Source of the DNA: Microglena sp. YARC
Lineage: Eukaryota > Chlorophyta > Chlorophyceae > Chlamydomonadales > Chlamydomonadaceae
NCBI GenBank assembly: GCA_022414725.1
Contig: CM039462.1
Location: forward strand, 120,706,750-120,770,749
Direction: 5' to 3'
DNA length: 64,000 bases
Part shown: one piece after another, positions 55,467 to 64,000 of the stretch
How positions within the stretch are numbered: position 1 is the first letter of the stretch
Layout: every line of letters begins with the position of its first letter
The notes under the pieces: generated by a model
Databases searched by the model: none
What the model was told of the DNA's origin: nothing
What the model saw: only the letters and a program-made list of their open reading frames with translations
Made by a program: the position numbers and the translations under genes

Positions 55467-55972
55467 ATGGCTGGTACGGACCCCCACCCCGTCGTCGCAT
55501 CATTGAGTAGTAGTCGCCCCCCCCGCAGGAAAAAAAGAGGCCATCCTAAATCGGTGTCTTTTGCACCCACACCCAATGCAGAAGAGCAGCGATCAATGTC
55601 ACCCGCGTCCAATGAAATGTTTGAGTAGCATGATGATATGGGGAAGAATGAGAGTTGCGCCCCATCATCCTCGGAACGACCAGAATCTAGGAGAATCTCT
55701 GGCAACCCGGATTGGCAATGGTTGTACGGCGGCGGAGGAAATGAGGAGGCACTATTCACGATCAATCCGACACACTTGGCGAGGAGTACCGCCCCTTGTT
55801 TTTCGACATAGCGCGTATGATATGTCTCCACGCCACCATTCAGTTCGTGTCATACGTAGGTGGACAGACACAACGTTTTTTTCCGCCTGAATTTGTCGAG
55901 ATCCTCTTGTACATAATCATCGGTACCATGTTGTTTTGGCTGGTCATCCGTAAAATAGTATGGCTCGCGTAG
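55467..55972 (+). CDS. Small tail-anchored membrane protein, in-frame TAG and one shift
   Basis: ATG 55467 opens a Ser/Pro/Arg-rich sequence that stops at TAG 55626-55628. The same frame continues HDDMGKNESCAPSS and NPDWQWLYGGGG. After a shift near 55790, YRPLFFDIARMI and a C-terminal membrane segment (EILLYIIIGTMLFWLVI) end at TAG 55972. About 168 residues in all. Convergent with the next gene. Family unknown. Confidence 0.5.
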
Positions 55973-55997
55973 ACTGAACACCGTTCGATTGAATATT

Positions 55998-57632
55998 TCA
56001 GTTGAATATTTCTCCACACACGTTCTTGACATCATTAGCATTTTGTGAAATAGCATCCAACTTGGACATCAAGACATTCCGCCGATCAATGTCAGAGGCA
56101 TCTCTATTATTAGGGGTTCTGGAATGCCCAGAATCACGGCGTCCAGACACTTTTCGACTAGGAGACGTAGTATTATTACCAACCTTCCTATTCTTACCCC
56201 CCTCGTATGTTTTGAAGCCTCCAACAATTGAGCTGCCACCACACTTTGCGATTGACGATTCGGTTATGCCATAAAACCCATTTGCGCTATCGATTCCATC
56301 CTCCCCGCTAGATAACACAACAACAGGCGGCCGGTTACGACCCGTTTCGTTACAGGAATAATTAGAAGAAGGGGGAACACGCAACCCCCGCAACAACCTG
56401 GAAGTCACAGAGTCATCATCAAGACCGGCTGCTGCACTCTCGTGGGGCACATATGGAGAGAGAGATCCAGAGTAAGACGCCCCAGAATACCAAGCTTCGA
56501 CGCAGCCACCATTACCAACCGCACTAATAACCCCATCATATGGATCTCTTACTGATGAAGGGATGTCTTTGCTTCTATTCTTCTTATGATCAGTATTAGG
56601 ATGTTTGCGAGTTAGGTTCTTATTTGGATCAGTATTAGGATGTTTGCGAGTTAGGTTCGTATTGGGATCAGTATTAGGATGTTTGCGAGTTAGGTTCGTA
56701 TTGGGATCAGTATTAGGATGTTTGCAAGTTAGGTTCGTATTGGGATCAGTATTAGGATGTTTGCGAGTTCCTCGGATTCTCGGTTGTGGGCGTCTTGTAT
56801 CTAAGAGTTTCTTTTTGTTTGTTTCGATATTGTTGTCCAATTTCGGGTCCGAGTCCGGGTCCGATTCGGGTACGGCTTGCTTTTTCAACAGGTCGGACGT
56901 AGTATCAACTGTATCAATGAGTGTTGCAACAGTCTTCGTACATTTCCCATTTTCAATTCTCTCGACAGCGTTGTTGATGTCATCTTCGCACTTCAGTTTG
57001 GAGTATTTATATATTTCATCGGGCGTTGCACGACGATTGAACACGCGCCAAAAGGCGTTCAATGTGCACATCCGCTTGGCATAAACGTCAGACGAATCAA
57101 AGTTAGTGTCCGAACCAGAGTCTGAACCAGAGTCTGAACCCGAGTCTAAACCCGAGTCTGAACCAGAGTCTAAACACGAGTCTGAACCAGAGTGTGAACC
57201 AGAACTATCGATATCGCAACTATCGTCAACCTTATTTTTCTCCTTCGTTCTCGTCTTCTCCTTCACCTTATCCGTTCCATTGGCATCGGCATTGACTTCT
57301 TTTTTGGTTTGATTGGGTTTTTCGTGTTCGTGCCCGCATTCCCCATCACTCCAATCGTCTCTGCAGGCGTCATCATTATCTTCGATGCATTCGTCATTCG
57401 AACGAGTTTCACACTGTTCGTCACCCTCGCTGAACGTCTCGCAACTCTTGGTCTTTTGCTTGCGCCACCAAAATAGCAGTCCAATGTACACGGCCAGCAT
57501 GATGAGGAACACGAGGGCGTAGACCTTCCATCGCCCCATCACCTCGTCGGAGCCACCTAACTGGTTAGCAGCAACTCTGGAGAAACGTTCCCACTCCGAG
57601 GAACCATTGAATGACGCTTGATTACCAGACAT
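55998..57632 (-). CDS. Single-pass membrane protein with SDSG and KHPNTDPNTNLTR repeats
   Basis: 544 residues from ATG 57632. One membrane segment lies at residues 37-56 (VYALVFLIMLAVYIGLLFWW). An acidic, Cys-containing region and a (GSDS)n tract (57105-57200) follow, then a conserved-looking helical domain (TLNAFWRVFNRRATPDEIYKY). Five 13-residue repeats (56588-56770) and a Ser/Gly/Asn-rich tail complete it. It looks like a virion or membrane-displayed protein, not a recognised family. Confidence 0.6.
   Translation of the reverse strand: MSGNQASFNGSSEWERFSRVAANQLGGSDEVMGRWKVYALVFLIMLAVYIGLLFWWRKQKTKSCETFSEGDEQCETRSNDECIEDNDDACRDDWSDGECGHEHEKPNQTKKEVNADANGTDKVKEKTRTKEKNKVDDSCDIDSSGSHSGSDSCLDSGSDSGLDSGSDSGSDSGSDTNFDSSDVYAKRMCTLNAFWRVFNRRATPDEIYKYSKLKCEDDINNAVERIENGKCTKTVATLIDTVDTTSDLLKKQAVPESDPDSDPKLDNNIETNKKKLLDTRRPQPRIRGTRKHPNTDPNTNLTCKHPNTDPNTNLTRKHPNTDPNTNLTRKHPNTDPNKNLTRKHPNTDHKKNRSKDIPSSVRDPYDGVISAVGNGGCVEAWYSGASYSGSLSPYVPHESAAAGLDDDSVTSRLLRGLRVPPSSNYSCNETGRNRPPVVVLSSGEDGIDSANGFYGITESSIAKCGGSSIVGGFKTYEGGKNRKVGNNTTSPSRKVSGRRDSGHSRTPNNRDASDIDRRNVLMSKLDAISQNANDVKNVCGEIFN
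56588..56770. repeat. 39-bp tandem repeat, about five units
   Basis: Units of about 39 bp containing TTAGGATGTTTGCGAGTTAG encode the 13-residue repeat KHPNTDPNTNLTR. Confidence 0.9.
57105..57200. repeat. 12-bp (TCTGAACCAGAG)n repeat
   Basis: Seven to eight units encode Gly-Ser-Asp-Ser on the minus strand. Confidence 0.85.
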
Positions 57633-57710
57633 ATTGTCGTTCTCTTCTGAGAGCAGTATAAAGGATCAGTATTTTTTTTTGCAGTTTTTTTTTGCGAATG
57701 CGTTGGACAT

Positions 57711-58149
57711 TAATACAGTCGACGGAATACTAAAATGAAACCGCCTCATGTACGGCACACCTTACGGTGTAACCTAATGGTGTAGCAACCCACGGGGCAG
57801 TGGAACACCAATACGATTTTGAATCAACAAATTGCAGGATGTTAACGAGAATATCGTGGTTATTTTTTAGATCACGGCTCTCCATCCTGCAGACTCCGTA
57901 TCGTTCTTTTGTCGGTACTTTCGAGAGTGTCCATTGAATGACCAGCCGCACTTAAGCGATCGCCTCTTCCCCAGTACCGTGGCTCAAAATAACACGGGGT
58001 CTTTGTTGATGTGCAATGCGTCATGTAAGGAGGTTTCTTTGCTGGACGGGTCATTTTATAGGACCATCCACTCAAACAATATATGATTGTCACCGCCTTA
58101 TACCGTTTTTTTGATGTTTCATTTTACTGTTCCGCCGACTGTAGATACT
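57711..58149. repeat. Solo element ends X and Y, plus Tc1-like end
   Basis: Block X (57715-57779) and block Y (57827-57905) match sequences downstream of the Fanzor remnant at 23.3 kb, with X in the opposite relative orientation. Positions 58035-58145 share CATTTTATAGGACCATCCACT and ACTGTTCCRCCGACTGTAG with 44410-44480. I see no gene in this stretch. Confidence 0.5.
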
Positions 58150-59430
58150 CAAATGCGCACAAGGAGTCACTGCATTTAATTGCAAAGCTAGGTCCGCGAG
58201 ATTGGGGATGCTCTTGTTCGTGTAAGGGTACATGTTGTTCGTTGGAGGGAACAAACGCTCCACCCTGGTCAGTGCGTCGGTTGACATGCGCATCACAGGT
58301 ATGCCGCCGATCTGCAGCACCTGCACACGCCCCGACACTGAGTCCATGGACGCCATGATGATAAGAGAGGTCGTGAAGTTCACCACAACTAACGAGCTAT
58401 CGCGCACGCGATCAACCTCAAACGGGCGGCTGGCATTAGCAATGTTGACATTCACGGAACCGACGTTGACAGTCAAGACGACGCTGTCTGTCAAACGCAC
58501 CTGAGCGTTCAAGGTGGTGCGCGTGATGAACGCGGTAACCACGTTTGTGTATTTGAGAGACTCGACAGGAACGTCCTGCACAAAGTTGAGGTAATACATG
58601 ACCATGGGAATGTTAACACGCTTCGAGCCGTACTTGACAGCCATCGTTCGCATATTCCTAAGGACAGCGCCAATGTCCACGAAATCCCCGGGATTGCCAC
58701 CTATGATGCGGGTGTCGGACACTGCCTCAAATACTACAGGGATGTTGTTTTGGGAAACACTATTCGGATCATGAGAGTCGTACGTGCTTACCGTGCGAGT
58801 GCGCATGGGAGCACACCCCGGGCCCCGGACGAAGATGGGGCGCAAGAGGAAAAACAACTTGGTGGAAAAGGCGCGGCGGTCCAAAAGCACAGTGTACGTA
58901 GGAATAGATGCGTCCAAAACAAGAGTCTCCAATGTCAAACACGTCTTTGCAAACTCGTACTCGCCTAGAAGCACACGCAAGCGCGCGTCCATGTTGTTGC
59001 GCAGGTCTCGACTCACGTTAGGAGACATCATTGTAGAACACTCGTATCGAGGGTCTGTGAACTTCGTCCGCATGTCAATTACCGTAACATCCTCCAATTT
59101 GAATTCGGAAGGACAGTTAGCAACCTTCTTCACGGAATCACGGGAAAAATTGCACACGATGTCCCCATCCGACGGACGGAAGTACACCGAGTTTTTAGGG
59201 AAAGAGCTCCCGTCAGAGTAAAAAAAACGAATCCCTGACTCGTTATACGCATCACTCTTATCGCTCTTGAGCTTGGTCATCACGTCGTCGCTCAGATACA
59301 TCTCAACATCACGTTTGCCACGACCACGAATATCAACAACTGAAGGAAGGATGGCCGCCACCAAACAAATATAAATCAAAATTGATAGAGAAGTAACGTT
59401 AACACCTGCAGACGGAGACACCAATGCCAT
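58150..59430 (-). CDS. Unknown membrane-anchored protein, about 425 residues
   Basis: ATG 59430 starts a leader and one membrane segment (LSILIYICLVAAILPSVVDI). A long beta-rich ectodomain follows (SSFPKNSVYFRPSDGDIVC, DSVVLTVNVGSVNVNI). Positions upstream of 59430 lie in a Tc1-like end repeat (59447-59492), so a longer start is unlikely. The original end lies near 58150, where the frame runs into ACTGTTCCGCCGACTGTAG repeat sequence and stops at 58090. A virion membrane protein is possible; not recognised. Confidence 0.55.
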
Positions 59431-59446
59431 GTTAAACGTTTGTAAT

Positions 59447-59492
59447 AGAGTTGTTCTTAAATAAAGTAGGAATAACTTTTCAAGATCAAATG
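59447..59492 (-). repeat. Dispersed Tc1-like end repeat
   Basis: GTTCTTAAATAAAGTAGGAA, a diverged member of the family at 1213 and 43087. Confidence 0.45.
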
Positions 59493-59555
59493 TTGTTCTG
59501 CTGGTGTGAAGGATCGCCATTCAGAGGGCAACGGTGACGGGTTGGGCACAGCAAG

Positions 59556-59606
59556 GGGGGATTACACTCGGACAAGGGAATTATGTTCCCGAGTCCCCCA
59601 AAATCC
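59556..59606 (-). ncRNA. Hairpin downstream of Fanzor: candidate guide-RNA scaffold and element end
   Basis: GGGGGG and CTCGG pair with CCGAG and CCCCC around a loop with GGGAATTATGTTCCC. It lies 20-70 bp beyond the Fanzor stop. The part TTACACTCGGAC also resembles, in inverse orientation, the border at 62640-62665. An RNA role is inference. Confidence 0.35.
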
Positions 59607-59625
59607 TCTTGTATGTGTTTATCTT

Positions 59626-61686
59626 CTACACTTCGCTCGACACTGCGTTCTGTAAAGAACCTGTCAGCTTGTAATCAATTTTGCGTCCTACCACAACTTC
59701 CAGTTTGCAATATTTCTTTGGCCTCGCAAGAATTCCGGGGCGGATTCGGTACATTGTAAAGCAATTGTGGATGTTAATGGCTGCATTTAGGTCACGGTTT
59801 ACAAACAACTTGCTGTTCTCCATGGTGGAACTGCACCATAGCAAGCCTCGAACTGTGCGCCCTTCTTTTTCGGACTGCACACTCTGGAGGACGGTGGTGC
59901 TGTCCTTGTGCCAGATCTTTGTGGTACGGAATTCGTCGATGACGGCAACTCGCCCCTTGAAACGATCGCTAAACGCCTTGAACGCGCTCGTTGTAGGGAC
60001 AGAAAGTTCACCCTTGCCACCAGGGGCAAACTTAGCAGAACCGTATGCGACGACAATTGTTTTCCTCTCACCGACATCCTCCTGGACCTCGTTGAAGAAG
60101 CGTGCTAAGACACGTTTCTTGCCACCGTAGAGCCGCAGGCGCTGCGCGCCCCACCGCGACTTGGACATCTCCCCCCATCGAGAATCCCAATGGTTGACCA
60201 TTACAGTCACGTAAGCGTCATACGACACTAGAGATGTGCGCTTGGGACTGTTGTCCTTCAGGTCGTCAAGGCAGTCCTGGATGTTTGACAACCACTTCTT
60301 GGTCGGCCCTCTAGATTTGAAGACCCCGCTCTCAACGTAGTACCGCTCCCGCGTGAGTCTCTTGCTCCCGAACTCGCAGTGTCTCTTCCTCTTCCTACCC
60401 CCCTTATCTTTTTCTTCGACCTTATTTTTCTTCCAAGTCAAAAAGGCAATGTTGCAGCGGCCAGGATCGTTTGCAACGACCACCACATTGGGGTCGGACT
60501 CGGAAAACTCGCGGAGCGTCTTGGTCTGCTTCTTAATCGCCGTTCCGTCGTCCTTGATTGAAATCTTTTTCTTCTCGGCCCTAAGAAAGTGGGTACAAGC
60601 CATTACGCCGTCAGTGTCTATGGTGCATGTAAACACACCTTTCCCAGTAGAACGGATGTTTTCCACATCGAAGACCGAATCCCAGTGCTCCTTGTTCGTC
60701 AGCGTCTTTTCGAGACTCTCGATGAGACCCACGTCCTTGAGGACGCCCAGTAGGCCGTCGGTGTCTATCGTGATGAAGGCGTGCTTGACTGTTGGGATGG
60801 GAGCGATGTTGACCAGCTTGGCGTAGCCCTCGTCCTCTGTGGCCTCGAGGTATCGATTGATAAAGACGTTGTACCGGATCATCTTGGCGCTGTTGGAAAC
60901 GCTCTTGAGCCACTGTCGGTTGATCTCGTCCCGTCCGAGGATCGAGTGCTGAATCTTAAGCAACATCTTTGTTCGCTCCGGTAGGAGCGAATGTATCGCT
61001 ATGAGGTCTTCCTTTACTCCCCAAGAGTGGATATCGTAGAGGAGGTATCGGTGGAATACGGTCTCGTCAATGCCGTGCTCATCTTTGATCTCCTTGGCCA
61101 AGATCCTGTTTTCCTTCGAGTAAACGAACTCCTTGATCCATGTGGAGAGATGGACTCTGTAGTGGTTATTGAAGTTAATCAGGTACTTCTTCGACGCGTG
61201 GCTGTACAGGTTTCGATCGCCATTGTAGCGAGCGATGGCACCCACGTATTGTTTCTTCTTTTTCACAATTACCTCGCGCCCCTCAATCTTCTCCCTAAAC
61301 CAATAGTTGTTGTGAAAGAACCTTTCGACTGTGGCGTCACTCGTCTCCATGTGCGCCTGTCTCGACCCCACCATAAGCTGCCGAATGAAGTTCTGGTCGA
61401 CGCTAGGGACACTTACAGTGTGCAGTTGCGCATCTGGTACCCCTTCGAAGACTTCTTTTAATATCCGATTCACCGCAACACCGGCAAGATAAGTCCTCTT
61501 GGATACACTGTCGACCCGCTCCTTAATCACCTTGATGATAACGTCCTTGTTGTCCTTATCCGCTATGATCCGACTCAGTGTACACTTTACCACGTTCTCC
61601 TCGCCGTTTTTCCTGTCCTTAATTTTGGCCGCCCGGTCCGGTCGCGTACGCTTGTCCGGAGGCTCTTTATTGACTATCGTCTCCAT
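59626..61686 (-). CDS. Fanzor (eukaryotic TnpB-like) RNA-guided nuclease, intact
   Basis: 686 residues from ATG 61686 without interruption. A long helical N-terminal region (REC/WED-like) precedes RuvC-I VVVANDPGRCNIAFLTW, RuvC-II region TIVVAYGSAKFAPGG, and RuvC-III LFVNRDLNAAINIH. Where TnpB has CxxC, this has TTKIWHKDS and later WCSS, so the zinc finger is probably lost or remodelled. The stop is TAG. It directly follows the IS630 transposase, suggesting co-expression. Guide-directed DNA cutting is expected from the family. Confidence 0.8.
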   Translation of the reverse strand: METIVNKEPPDKRTRPDRAAKIKDRKNGEENVVKCTLSRIIADKDNKDVIIKVIKERVDSVSKRTYLAGVAVNRILKEVFEGVPDAQLHTVSVPSVDQNFIRQLMVGSRQAHMETSDATVERFFHNNYWFREKIEGREVIVKKKKQYVGAIARYNGDRNLYSHASKKYLINFNNHYRVHLSTWIKEFVYSKENRILAKEIKDEHGIDETVFHRYLLYDIHSWGVKEDLIAIHSLLPERTKMLLKIQHSILGRDEINRQWLKSVSNSAKMIRYNVFINRYLEATEDEGYAKLVNIAPIPTVKHAFITIDTDGLLGVLKDVGLIESLEKTLTNKEHWDSVFDVENIRSTGKGVFTCTIDTDGVMACTHFLRAEKKKISIKDDGTAIKKQTKTLREFSESDPNVVVVANDPGRCNIAFLTWKKNKVEEKDKGGRKRKRHCEFGSKRLTRERYYVESGVFKSRGPTKKWLSNIQDCLDDLKDNSPKRTSLVSYDAYVTVMVNHWDSRWGEMSKSRWGAQRLRLYGGKKRVLARFFNEVQEDVGERKTIVVAYGSAKFAPGGKGELSVPTTSAFKAFSDRFKGRVAVIDEFRTTKIWHKDSTTVLQSVQSEKEGRTVRGLLWCSSTMENSKLFVNRDLNAAINIHNCFTMYRIRPGILARPKKYCKLEVVVGRKIDYKLTGSLQNAVSSEV

Positions 61687-61715
61687 TTAGTAGCCAATGT
61701 CGCTATTTCCTTGTA

Positions 61716-62609
61716 TCAAGGTCCAGAAATTGTATTCAATGACTTTCGAAAAAAAGCCTCTACGTGTTTCTCTTTAACAGAACTCAAAGCCTTATACACA
61801 TCTTGGCTTTTATAGAAATCGCGTTTGACGATGGAGAACACCCCTTCTATTGGGTTGAACCAAGGTGAGTAGGGAGGAGTGTATAGGAGCTCCCACCCCC
61901 TTGAAGCTGCAAGTGTTTTGACCTTCTTGGAGTGGTGAAACGCCACGTTGTCAAGTATAATTACTGTGTCAGTTGGACAGTCCAAATTTCCTAAAAACTC
62001 AACAAAAGTATGCGTGTTGAAAGACCCTTGCCTGATGTTAAAATAAATGTCTCCTTTGCCTTGTTGAATAAGACAAAGTGCCGACATTGTCGTCACCCTA
62101 GGTCTCGACCTCGGTACAACCAGTATCTCTCCCTTTGGTGAGTAGCCAAACACGTCTCTCGTATGTCTTCCAAATGAAGTTTCGTCGATCGATACAAAAG
62201 TCCTCCCTTCCTCTTTTAACCGTTTCTTTCTTTGGCTTATGAATGACGTGGTTTTCTCATATAAGTTATCAGGCCTGGAGAAGAACTTTGCTTTTTTCTT
62301 TGTGAGCCCAAGCCTTTTTATCACAACGCGAATCAACTCTTTTGATACCTCAAATCCGAAAGCATCCTTTACCTTATGACGAAGACCAGCAAGAGATGCG
62401 AATGGATCTATTTTTAATGACGCCTTTAAGAACTCTATGACCACATCCGATTTTGTAGGTTTATTCCGTTTGTACATTTTTTTAGTGGGGTTTGAGATCC
62501 ACCTCGAGACTGTCATGTGGCTTACATTCGCAAGTATAGCCACTCTCCTCAAACTTTGCAGCAATGTGTACATGTGTACAACAATCGACCGTCTGTCCAA
62601 GTTGTACAT
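61716..62609 (-). CDS. IS630/Tc1-type transposase, intact
   Basis: ATG 62609 (a TTG start would add 7 residues) opens about 297 residues. It has an HTH (RRVAILANVSHMTVSRWISN), a second HTH (LRHKVKDAFGFEVSKELIRVVI), and the DDE triad in FVSIDETSFGRHT, VIILDNVAFHHSKK and PPYSPWFNPIEGVFSIVKR. All catalytic acids are present, so it may be active. It differs from the 50648 transposase. Confidence 0.88.
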   Translation of the reverse strand: MYNLDRRSIVVHMYTLLQSLRRVAILANVSHMTVSRWISNPTKKMYKRNKPTKSDVVIEFLKASLKIDPFASLAGLRHKVKDAFGFEVSKELIRVVIKRLGLTKKKAKFFSRPDNLYEKTTSFISQRKKRLKEEGRTFVSIDETSFGRHTRDVFGYSPKGEILVVPRSRPRVTTMSALCLIQQGKGDIYFNIRQGSFNTHTFVEFLGNLDCPTDTVIILDNVAFHHSKKVKTLAASRGWELLYTPPYSPWFNPIEGVFSIVKRDFYKSQDVYKALSSVKEKHVEAFFRKSLNTISGP

Positions 62610-62665
62610 TAAGAATTGGAATTGATTCAATATACTGTAACATTATTGACCGGTCTGAGTGTAAC

Positions 62666-62839
62666 AACACCAGTCCCGATGGTACAGTTGATGAGCCGAA
62701 TTTAGAAGTGCGGGTTCGAGTGTCGACAATGGTTCTCTACTGGCGTGGGATCTTGCAACAGTTGTTCGTCATATGTCAACTCTCGTTGCATCCAGTTTGA
62801 CGAACCTCCAAGATTCGGTACCCCCCCAATTCCCTCTCG
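62666..62839. other. No gene supported
   Basis: Short stretch between the transposon border and the RING-like fragment. It has possible remnants of the N-terminus of that fragment in other frames. Confidence 0.35.
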
Positions 62840-63000
62840 TTGAAGATTTCAGACGAGTGTCCTTGCTGCCTAAACAATCATGTTGCAGCGCTCGCCCTTC
62901 CCTGCGATCACCTCGTGTGCGTAGAGGGGGGGTGCGTGCATTACGCGCTCGATTTTTTTCAGAATGTATGTAATCCCTCATCCGAGGATCTCTTCCAAAC
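62840..63000 (+). CDS. RING-finger-like fragment
   Basis: The frame reads DECPCCLNNHVAALALPCDHLVC followed by EGGCVHYALDFFQNVC, a C-x2-C...C-x-H-x2-C pattern like the first half of a RING or B-box. The second Cys pair is not clear, the start is not an ATG, and the frame then runs antisense into the next gene. It may be a broken ubiquitin-ligase-type gene. Confidence 0.35.
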
Positions 63001-63925
63001 ACTGACGTTCCACCTTCGCACGCATGCGATGGGAGTGCTCTTCATCGATACGTATCAACTCCTCATCGTCAACTTCCTCTATAGCGTCTTCTTCCTTGTC
63101 AGATGAAGGATGAAAAGGAGACACGGACATCGCATAATCATCAACATGATGATTGCAGTCCTCATCGAAATCACACATCCGCCAACATGGCCGGTGAGGG
63201 GTACGTGAAGAATCATCGGAATCATCATCATCATCACCAGAAACATCGTCAGCTAATTCCACATCTTCATTTACTTCCACCTCGTCATCTACTTCCACCT
63301 CGTCATCTACTTCCACCTCGTTATCTACTTCCACCTCGTCATCTACTTCCACCTCGTCATCTACTTCCACATCTTCATTTACTTCAACATCGTCATCTAC
63401 TTCCACCTCGTCATCTACTTCCACATCTTCATTTACTTCAACATCGTCATCTACTTCCATATCGTTATCTAGTTCCGCATCTTCATTTACACAATTCTCG
63501 GATGCTTCGGACATCATAGACATATGTTTCTGCAGAGTCGTCGTCGTATGTATGTTTTGCAGAAATGCCATTATTTCTTGACTTAGGATCTTCCGATTCT
63601 CTGCCGCTTCGACCGGGCTCAATCCTTCACCATCGTAGAGGATATGCGGTCTTGTGTACACGATTCTTGCTACGTGATTGCACACATCCAACAACACATC
63701 GCGGTCTGTGTCGGTGTAGCTAGACCCAATAGTGTCATCATCACTCAAAAAATGTTTGAAACCGGACTGGACGGTGTACGCAAGATTTTTCTGGAAAAAA
63801 CCGAGGACATGGCGCTCATCAGCATACCGCACAGCATCATCTTTGGCACGATCCATCAGGGATGAGAAGATACGCATACAACACGTTTCGTAAGAGGCGG
63901 AGTTCCTTATAGAGTCGCAAATCAT
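62978..63925 (-). CDS. Acidic repeat protein
   Basis: ATG 63925 opens about 315 residues. A folded-looking N-terminal part (RHVLGFFQKNLAYTVQSGF, VLLDVCNHVARIVYTRPH) is followed by about 13 copies of a six-residue unit EVDDEV/EVNEDV from 63240-63480. A Cys/His stretch (CWRMCDFDEDCNHH) and an acidic tail complete it. The N-terminal helix pattern is not recognised. The style (helical domain plus acidic repeat) resembles the NET gene at 39672. Confidence 0.55.
   Translation of the reverse strand: MICDSIRNSASYETCCMRIFSSLMDRAKDDAVRYADERHVLGFFQKNLAYTVQSGFKHFLSDDDTIGSSYTDTDRDVLLDVCNHVARIVYTRPHILYDGEGLSPVEAAENRKILSQEIMAFLQNIHTTTTLQKHMSMMSEASENCVNEDAELDNDMEVDDDVEVNEDVEVDDEVEVDDDVEVNEDVEVDDEVEVDDEVEVDNEVEVDDEVEVDDEVEVNEDVELADDVSGDDDDDSDDSSRTPHRPCWRMCDFDEDCNHHVDDYAMSVSPFHPSSDKEEDAIEEVDDEELIRIDEEHSHRMRAKVERQCLEEILG
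63240..63480. repeat. 18-bp tandem repeat, about 13 units
   Basis: Units of ACTTCCACCTCGTCATCT and variants encode Glu/Asp/Val hexapeptides on the minus strand. Confidence 0.9.
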
Positions 63926-64000
63926 AATGGATTGGGAGGGGGGGGGCAAAGATGACGTCGGGAGATTTACACCCTCTGAAATAAAATGGATTTGTGAAAG

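Larger units (their letters stand above)
59559..62665 (-). mobile_element. Composite transposon: IS630 transposase plus Fanzor
   Basis: Left border GATTACACTCGGACAAGGG and right border, in complement, GTTACACTCAGACCGGTC form imperfect inverted ends around both genes (about 3.1 kb). The 26-bp right border also occurs at 337-362 in the debris. Both genes lie on the minus strand, with 29 bp between them. Confidence 0.55.

Overview
The window looks like a large DNA virus of the Nucleocytoviricota infecting a protist or alga, or a copy of one integrated in a host genome. Supporting genes are a eukaryote-type DNA topoisomerase II, a D5-like primase-helicase with an archaeo-eukaryotic primase domain, an XRN-type 5'-3' exoribonuclease, a patatin-like phospholipase, a NET-domain protein, a J-domain protein, an aquaporin, and a virion-like block of membrane-anchored lectin-fold and fibre-like proteins. 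No major capsid protein, DNA polymerase or tRNA gene was seen. Two features also fit an endogenised virus or a very host-adapted one: a convincing spliceosomal intron and many Tc1/IS630-type repeats.

Layout. 0-2.4 kb: transposon debris and small unknown genes. 2.4-6.1 kb: topoisomerase II. 6.2-7.9 kb: a fibre gene with an Ala-rich tail, then transposon fragments. 8.1-20.6 kb (copy A) and 23.7-36.4 kb (copy B) are two versions of the same roughly 12-kb segment, separated by a gap of exactly 1000 N (20633-21632). The segment carries aquaporin, small genes, primase-helicase, a SAP-like membrane protein, a basic protein, a large unknown gene with an intron, XRN, and the start of a kinase-like gene. 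Copy A is clean at its left end and full of indels towards the gap. Copy B is the mirror image. This is best explained by error-rich contig ends around a scaffold gap, so most broken genes there are probably not real pseudogenes. 36-41 kb: kinase-like protein, acidic proteins, patatin, NET and J-domain genes. 41.7-48.3 kb: virion-like block. 48.4-52.3 kb: Fanzor (eukaryotic TnpB) and IS630 transposases with hairpin-rich non-autonomous pieces. 52.4-57.6 kb: two more fibre paralogs and membrane proteins. 58-62.7 kb: a membrane protein and a Fanzor plus IS630 composite transposon. 62.8-64 kb: a RING-like fragment and an acidic repeat protein.

The most interesting threads are these. (1) Fanzor nucleases sit beside IS630 transposases at two places and leave matching debris at two more, with conserved non-coding blocks downstream that could be guide-RNA scaffolds. 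(2) A TA-flanked palindromic MITE family has one truncated member filling most of a phase-0 spliceosomal intron. (3) Three of the four fibre paralogs, and two other genes, carry a single in-frame stop with no frame change. Many single-base frameshifts, several at homopolymers, suggest long-read sequence with incomplete polishing. All functional calls come from reading motifs by eye; no database search was run.
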